Assembly: GCA_965652545.1 (NCBI GenBank)
Contig: CBFGWV010000176.1
Coordinates: 1-10,121 of the forward strand
From: CBFGWV01 sp965652545
Lineage (GTDB): Bacteria > Pseudomonadota > Gammaproteobacteria > Competibacterales > Competibacteraceae
Reading direction: 5' to 3'
Length of the DNA stretch: 10,121 nucleotides
The number at the start of each line of letters is the position of its first letter. Position 1 is the stretch's first letter. Below, one piece after another: positions 6,954 to 10,121 of the stretch. Both the position numbers and the translations under genes were made by a program. The notes under the pieces are model-generated. The model was not told the DNA's origin. It saw only the letters and a program-made list of their open reading frames with translations, and made no database searches.

Positions 6954-6980
6954 CTAGTACCGGGTGCTGGCGGGCGTCAA
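6954..6980 (-). promoter_or_regulatory. Candidate sigma-70 promoter for the cbtB operon
   Basis: On the minus strand, TTGACG (complement of 6975-6980) matches five of six -35 bases. TACTAG (complement of 6954-6959), a poor -10, follows after 15 bp. The predicted start near 6947 falls just ahead of the riboswitch, which is the required place. The weak -10 and the short spacer keep this a candidate only. Confidence 0.3.
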
Positions 6981-7187
6981 CGCGTTTTTTGGGCCAGGTC
7001 GCAAACGGTGAGCGGCGTGGCGCCGGTGGGCTTGTCGACTCGGTCGCTTCTAACGCAGCAGTATGGGCGACTGCCCGTAAGACGACCGCTTTCCGAGCCC
7101 GAGCACAAATTGCAGGTATTGGGCGAGAGAGAAGGTGCGTCGAATGCTCATTTGAAGAAGCGGGGCGTTTCGTGCCAGTTTGGCTTC

Positions 7188-8237
7188 ATGAGCCAGAAGC
7201 CCATCCCGCCGGATCTCCCACCCCTGAAGGTCAGCATCCTTGTCTTGCCCGAGAGTGCACCGATGGCCGTGTACGGGCTTTTTGAGCTATTCGCGTCGGT
7301 CGGCAAGGTATGGCCCACCATCACGGGAGAGGCGATTGAGGTCCGCCACATCGAGCCGCGTATCGTGGCGCGACTCGCCGAGCCGTTCATTTCGGTGTTC
7401 GGTCCGCCGATCGTCCCGCAGGCCGCGATCGACAGCGACGGCGACGCCGATGTCGTTATCGTCACGGACGTTGAGCTGCCTCTCAAATCATCGCCAGCCG
7501 CCGCGTGGTCCGACGAAATCGACTGGCTGCGCGACCAGCTTGAGCGCGGCGCGACGGTCTGTTCGACCTGCACCGGGTCGGTGGTCCTTGCCGAAGGCGG
7601 CCTGCTCGATGGTTGCGAAGCCGCCTCGCATTGGAGCGCCGCGGACCTCTTCCGTGACCGCTATACGGCGGTGCACTTCCGCCCTGAACGCATCCTGTGC
7701 AACAGCGGCCACGAGGGGCGACTGATCACCACCGGCGGTGCCTCGTCATGGCACGATCTTGCGCTGTACCTGATCGGTCGCTACTGCGGCCCGGCCGAAG
7801 CAGTACGAACGGCGAAGATCTTCCTGATCGGCGACCGCAGCCAGGGCCAACTGCCCTTCGCCGCGATGACCCGCCCGAGACACCACAGCGACGCCACCAT
7901 CGCCCGGTCTCAGGCCTGGATCGCCGAACACTACGAGGTGTCGAATCCGGTCACACGGATGGTCGAGCAATCCGGTCTTGCCGAGCGTACGTTCAAACGA
8001 CGCTTCTCTCAGGCGACGGGCTACACCCCCGTCGACTACGTGCACACGCTGAGGGTCGAAGAGGCCAAACAGATGCTCGAAACCACACAGGACTCGGTCG
8101 AGCGCATCTCGCAAAACGTCGGCTACGAAGACGCCGGCTTCTTCCGGCGCCTGTTCAAGCGCGTCGCTGGCATTACGCCCGTCCAGTACCGGCGCCAGTT
8201 TCAGACCGCCATCCGCTACGGCGTCGAGGGCCGTTAG
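7188..8237 (+). CDS. GlxA-type AraC family transcriptional regulator with DJ-1/PfpI domain
   Basis: This is a 349-residue cytosolic DNA-binding regulator. The N-terminal domain (about 13-200) is a DJ-1/PfpI (class I amidotransferase-like) fold beginning LKVSILVLPES. It keeps a nucleophile-elbow cysteine in CSTCTGSVVLAEGGLLDG (Cys128), then SHWSAADLF and an ITTGGASSWHDLALYLI helix. The C-terminal AraC domain has two helix-turn-helix units: VEQSGLAERTFKRRFSQATG and ISQNVGYEDAGFFRRLFKRV, ending GITPVQYRRQF. The frame is open back to 7008, but ATG 7188 sits at the family's normal start; the upstream codons do not resemble protein and the ribosome site is weak either way. I see no clear promoter in 6981-7187. 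It ends overlapping the convergent hydrolase by 4 bp. Ligand and targets are unknown; a B12 role is not supported. Confidence 0.9.
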   Translation: MSQKPIPPDLPPLKVSILVLPESAPMAVYGLFELFASVGKVWPTITGEAIEVRHIEPRIVARLAEPFISVFGPPIVPQAAIDSDGDADVVIVTDVELPLKSSPAAAWSDEIDWLRDQLERGATVCSTCTGSVVLAEGGLLDGCEAASHWSAADLFRDRYTAVHFRPERILCNSGHEGRLITTGGASSWHDLALYLIGRYCGPAEAVRTAKIFLIGDRSQGQLPFAAMTRPRHHSDATIARSQAWIAEHYEVSNPVTRMVEQSGLAERTFKRRFSQATGYTPVDYVHTLRVEEAKQMLETTQDSVERISQNVGYEDAGFFRRLFKRVAGITPVQYRRQFQTAIRYGVEGR

Positions 8238-9085
8238 GGCGGGGCGGTGTGCTTGGCAATAGCATCGATAATCGCATCCCAGTCGTCCTCGTGGACCTCG
8301 TGACCGCCGCCGTCGATCCGCACCAGCCGCCCGTCGGGCACCGCCTCGGCCAAAGCCTCACCGTGCTCGATGGGAAAGATCGGGTCGGACGTGCCATGGA
8401 TAACGAGCATCGACGGCCGCATGCTCGAGAGCGATGGTCGGCCCACCCCTCGGTCCTCAAGCATGAAGTGGTTCGTAGCGCTCAAATAGCCGCCCGAGCG
8501 GGCGTAGTCGAGTTCGACAAAGGCGCGGGCCTTGGCCGGGTCATGCGGATGCCGTGTGCTGGCGATCATCGCCATATCCTTGACGACGAAATCGATGGCT
8601 TCCTGCGTTGACCAATCCACATCGGCACCGGCCGCCGCATGGGTCATGTAGGCCTCGGTCGACGATGGCAATGCCGCAGTGTCGATACCCACGGGTGAGG
8701 AACTCATCGCCGTCAGGGACAGCACCCGCTCGGGAGACGTCAGGGCGATGATCTGCCCGATGATCCCCCCTAGCGACATACCCACGAGATGCGCCGCGTC
8801 CAGGTCAAAGCCATCGAGCACGGCGACGGCGTCATCGGCTAAATCGTCCATCGAGTAAGGCGGGCCGCCGGGTGGGTACGTCGTGGACAAGCCGACATCG
8901 CGATGGTCGTACCGGACGACAAAGCGGCCAGTCCGCGCCAACTTGCGGCAGAACCCCTCCGGCCACCAGAGCATCGAGGCCATTTGCCCCATGATCAGCA
9001 GAACGGGCGAGTGATCCGGACTGCCGTATGCCTGGGCCGAGATCACGACGTTGCCATTGGGGATAGTGCGTTCGAAGGCGTTCAT
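8234..9085 (-). CDS. Alpha/beta hydrolase
   Basis: This is a 283-residue alpha/beta-hydrolase-fold enzyme, probably cytosolic. LLIMGQMASMLWWPEGF (about 29-45) gives the oxyanion-hole region, YDHRDVGLST (59-68) a typical family segment, and VGMSLGG (101-107) the nucleophile elbow with Ser104. HGTSDPIFPIEHG supplies the likely acid Asp234 and GGGHEVHED the catalytic His262, so the triad is complete. It resembles the broad group of small esterases, enol-lactonases and aclacinomycin methylesterase-like enzymes; substrate cannot be stated. The frame is open to 9193, but ATG 9085 has AAGGAG 5 bases upstream and matches the domain start. Its TAA overlaps the TAG of the AraC gene tail to tail. The 9086-9256 stretch upstream shows no other gene. 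Confidence 0.9.
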   Translation of the reverse strand: MNAFERTIPNGNVVISAQAYGSPDHSPVLLIMGQMASMLWWPEGFCRKLARTGRFVVRYDHRDVGLSTTYPPGGPPYSMDDLADDAVAVLDGFDLDAAHLVGMSLGGIIGQIIALTSPERVLSLTAMSSSPVGIDTAALPSSTEAYMTHAAAGADVDWSTQEAIDFVVKDMAMIASTRHPHDPAKARAFVELDYARSGGYLSATNHFMLEDRGVGRPSLSSMRPSMLVIHGTSDPIFPIEHGEALAEAVPDGRLVRIDGGGHEVHEDDWDAIIDAIAKHTAPP

Positions 9086-9256
9086 CAAGGCTCTCCTTGC
9101 GGTCGGAAATCGTTCGATCGCAGCGTCGCCCAGCGCAGCGGATCGCCACAAGCAGCAGAAATGGCGGGAACGGGCCAAACGTGCCAGATACAACGAGTAC
9201 CGGCGCCCCGAGCGACAGCGTCCCCGTACCCAAACGACTTCACCACCGCCTCGCGT

Positions 9257-9286
9257 TTGCTAAACCCGCCCCTCAAGCGCTAGATT
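9257..9286 (+). promoter_or_regulatory. Candidate sigma-70 promoter for cobW
   Basis: TTGCTA (9257-9262) and TAGATT (9281-9286) each match four of six consensus bases and are 18 bp apart. The predicted start near 9293 lies a few bases before the riboswitch, which supports the placement. The match is modest. Confidence 0.35.
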
Positions 9287-9296
9287 GCCCCCCAGT

Positions 9297-9453
9297 GCAC
9301 GGTGCCCCTCGATGGGGTTCAACGGGAACGCGGTGAGATGCCGCGGCTGCCCCCGCAACTGTAAGCGGCCAGTTCTGCCGTCGATACGCCACTGGAGCGA
9401 TCCGGGAAGGCGACGGTGAGGACGAGATGAGCTGCGAGCCAGGATACCGGCCG
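9297..9453 (+). ncRNA. Cobalamin riboswitch aptamer (cobW)
   Basis: The elements occur in canonical order on the plus strand: GGTGCCCC at the 5' side, GGGAACGCGGTG (9324-9335), core CTGCCCCCGCAACTGTA (9347-9363), GCCACTG (9388-9394), GGGAAGGCGAC (9404-9414) and B12 box AGCCAGGATACCGGCC (9437-9452). CCGTC (9378-9382) pairs with GACGG (9412-9416) as the central stem. The B12 box has a T where G is usual (GGATACC for GGAGACC); otherwise it is a standard aptamer. It should reduce cobW expression when cobalamin is abundant. Its core is shared with the minus-strand riboswitch at 6750-6938 but the peripheral stems differ, so a recent simple duplication is unlikely. Confidence 0.95.
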
Positions 9454-9472
9454 TGTGCGCTACGTACGCTTT

Positions 9473-9511
9473 GACCGGCCGGGGTGCGCCGGGTCGAGGG
9501 CGCGGCCGGTC
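9473..9511 (+). promoter_or_regulatory. Inverted repeat in the cobW leader
   Basis: GACCGGCC (9473-9480) and GGCCGGTC (9504-9511) are perfect 8-bp complements with a 23-nt GC-rich loop, located 20 nt after the B12 box. No T-run follows, so it is not an intrinsic terminator. It may be part of the riboswitch expression platform or an alternative pairing partner for the CCGGCC end of the B12 box. Function is inferred. Confidence 0.45.
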
Positions 9512-9535
9512 GCATCCGGCCTCCCTTGCCTCCAA

Positions 9536-9564
9536 CCCCGCCGGTCTCGACCACCGCGGGGAGA
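9536..9564 (+). promoter_or_regulatory. Hairpin covering the cobW ribosome binding site
   Basis: CCCCGC (9536-9541) pairs perfectly with GCGGGG (9556-9561), and an inner GGTC/GACC stem (9543-9546 with 9549-9552) extends the hairpin. The 3' arm contains the GGGG of the cobW Shine-Dalgarno GGGGAGAG (9558-9565 region), which ends a few bases before ATG 9569. Formation would block ribosome access. This fits translational control by the upstream cobalamin riboswitch. Pairing is seen directly; the regulatory role is inferred. Confidence 0.6.
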
Positions 9565-9568
9565 GATC

Positions 9569-10121
9569 ATGCAGGGAAAGATTCCGACCACCATCGTCAC
9601 CGGGTTTCTCGGCGCCGGTAAAACCACGCTGCTTCGTCACCTGCTCAGCCATGCCGGCGGGCGGCGTATCGCCGTCATCGTCAACGAGTTCGGCTCGCTG
9701 GGGGTGGATGCCGAGTTGCTGCGCGGCTGCGGCCTGGGCTGCGACGAGGAGGCCGGCCCCGGTCTGTACGAGCTGGCCAACGGCTGCCTGTGCTGCACGG
9801 TGCAGGAAGAGTTCTTCCCGGTGATGCGCGAGTTGGTCGCCCGGCGCGGGCAGATCGACCACATCCTTATCGAAACCTCCGGCCTGGCCCTGCCCAAGCC
9901 GCTGGTTCAGGCCTTCAATTGGCCAGAGGTACGCGCCGCCTGCACGGTGGATGCAGTAGTCACGGTGGTGGACACTCCGGCGGTGGCTGCCGGCCGCTTT
10001 GCCCATGACCCCGACGCCGTGCAGGCCCAGCGCCTGGCCGATCCGGAGCTGGACCACGAACCGGCCCTGGCGGATTTGTTCGAGGACCAACTGGCCTGCG
10101 CCGATATCGTCGTGCTGAACA
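9569..10121 (+). CDS. cobW: CobW, P-loop metallochaperone-type GTPase (partial, 3' end outside window)
   Basis: An open frame of 184 codons runs from ATG 9569 to the right edge. CobW belongs to the G3E GTPase family (COG0523) and is thought to deliver cobalt for cobalamin synthesis. The P-loop is GFLGAGKTT (12-20), and NEFG (39-42) follows. The metal-binding CxCC motif is CLCC (73-76) within ELANGCLCCTVQEEFFPVM. ETSGLALPKPLVQAFNWPE (102-120) and VVTVVDTPAV follow, and ADIVVLN at the edge approaches the guanine-specificity NKxD-type region. The ELANGCLCCTVQEEF and FEDQLACAD segments closely resemble pseudomonad CobW. An additional Cys pair (CGLGC, 54-58) lies ahead of CLCC. GGGGAGAG precedes the start. 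In pseudomonads cobN usually follows, but that lies outside this window. Confidence 0.95.
   Translation, partial: MQGKIPTTIVTGFLGAGKTTLLRHLLSHAGGRRIAVIVNEFGSLGVDAELLRGCGLGCDEEAGPGLYELANGCLCCTVQEEFFPVMRELVARRGQIDHILIETSGLALPKPLVQAFNWPEVRAACTVDAVVTVVDTPAVAAGRFAHDPDAVQAQRLADPELDHEPALADLFEDQLACADIVVLN

Noticed and set aside
6961..6996. Possible plus-strand terminator: GCGTCAACGC followed by G and six T's
   Set aside because: The stem would be four pairs with a two-base loop, too tight to form, and no plus-strand gene ends just upstream. The TTGACG within it on the other strand is better read as a -35 element.
7008..7187. N-terminal extension of the AraC regulator
   Set aside because: The frame is open, but the extra 60 residues do not resemble the family and the conserved DJ-1 domain begins shortly after ATG 7188.
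9051..9263. Plus-strand reading frame rich in Lys/Arg (RHKQQKWRERAKRARYNEY) that might be a gene remnant
   Set aside because: Its start lies antisense to the hydrolase N-terminus, it has no ribosome site, and it resembles no family I recognise. It stays a chance frame in intergenic DNA unless a database search shows otherwise.

Overview
The window is a high-GC bacterial segment built around cobalamin (vitamin B12) synthesis and cobalt handling. Gene style, a Pseudomonas-like CobW, cobalamin riboswitches and a REP-type inverted repeat suggest a gammaproteobacterium. That assignment is inferred from general resemblance; no rRNA or other phylogenetic marker is present.

Layout. Positions 1-359 carry no convincing gene, only a short GGTGTTC tandem repeat and a perfect 31-bp inverted repeat that looks like a REP pair. 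From about 6940 down to 360 a single minus-strand operon runs in the order cobalamin riboswitch, cbtB, cbtA, cbiX, cobL (cbiE-cbiT fusion), cobI, cbiG (CobE-like), cobJ, cobM. Five of its seven junctions are 4-bp ATGA overlaps; the other two gaps are 15 and 5 bp. Between about 6940 and 9296 sit two genes with no evident B12 role: a plus-strand GlxA-type AraC regulator and a minus-strand alpha/beta hydrolase whose 3' ends overlap by 4 bp. At 9297-9453 a second cobalamin riboswitch, on the plus strand, precedes cobW, which runs off the right edge.

How the genes work together. CbtB and CbtA are predicted to bring cobalt across the inner membrane. CbiX is a long-form sirohydrochlorin cobaltochelatase with an MxCxxC cluster motif and a His-rich tail, and would insert the metal early. 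CobI (C20), CobJ (C17 with ring contraction), CobM (C11) and CobL (C5/C15 with decarboxylation) methylate the macrocycle, and CbiG would open the delta-lactone left by ring contraction. CobW, a P-loop metallochaperone-type GTPase, starts a second B12-controlled unit. High cobalamin would turn down both units through their riboswitches. CbiX and CbiG point to the early-cobalt (anaerobic-type) route, whereas CobW commonly lies beside cobN of the late-cobalt route, so the window hints at a mixed cobalt strategy. No cobH/cbiC, cobK/cbiJ, cobB/cbiA, cbiD or cobG is visible here.

The main oddities are a CbiG that joins its N- and C-terminal domains with no room for the usual middle domain, two back-to-back riboswitch units separated by an apparently unrelated gene pair, and a hairpin that covers the cobW Shine-Dalgarno sequence. 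I found no clear evidence of a wholly new system; most of the window is recognisable B12 metabolism.
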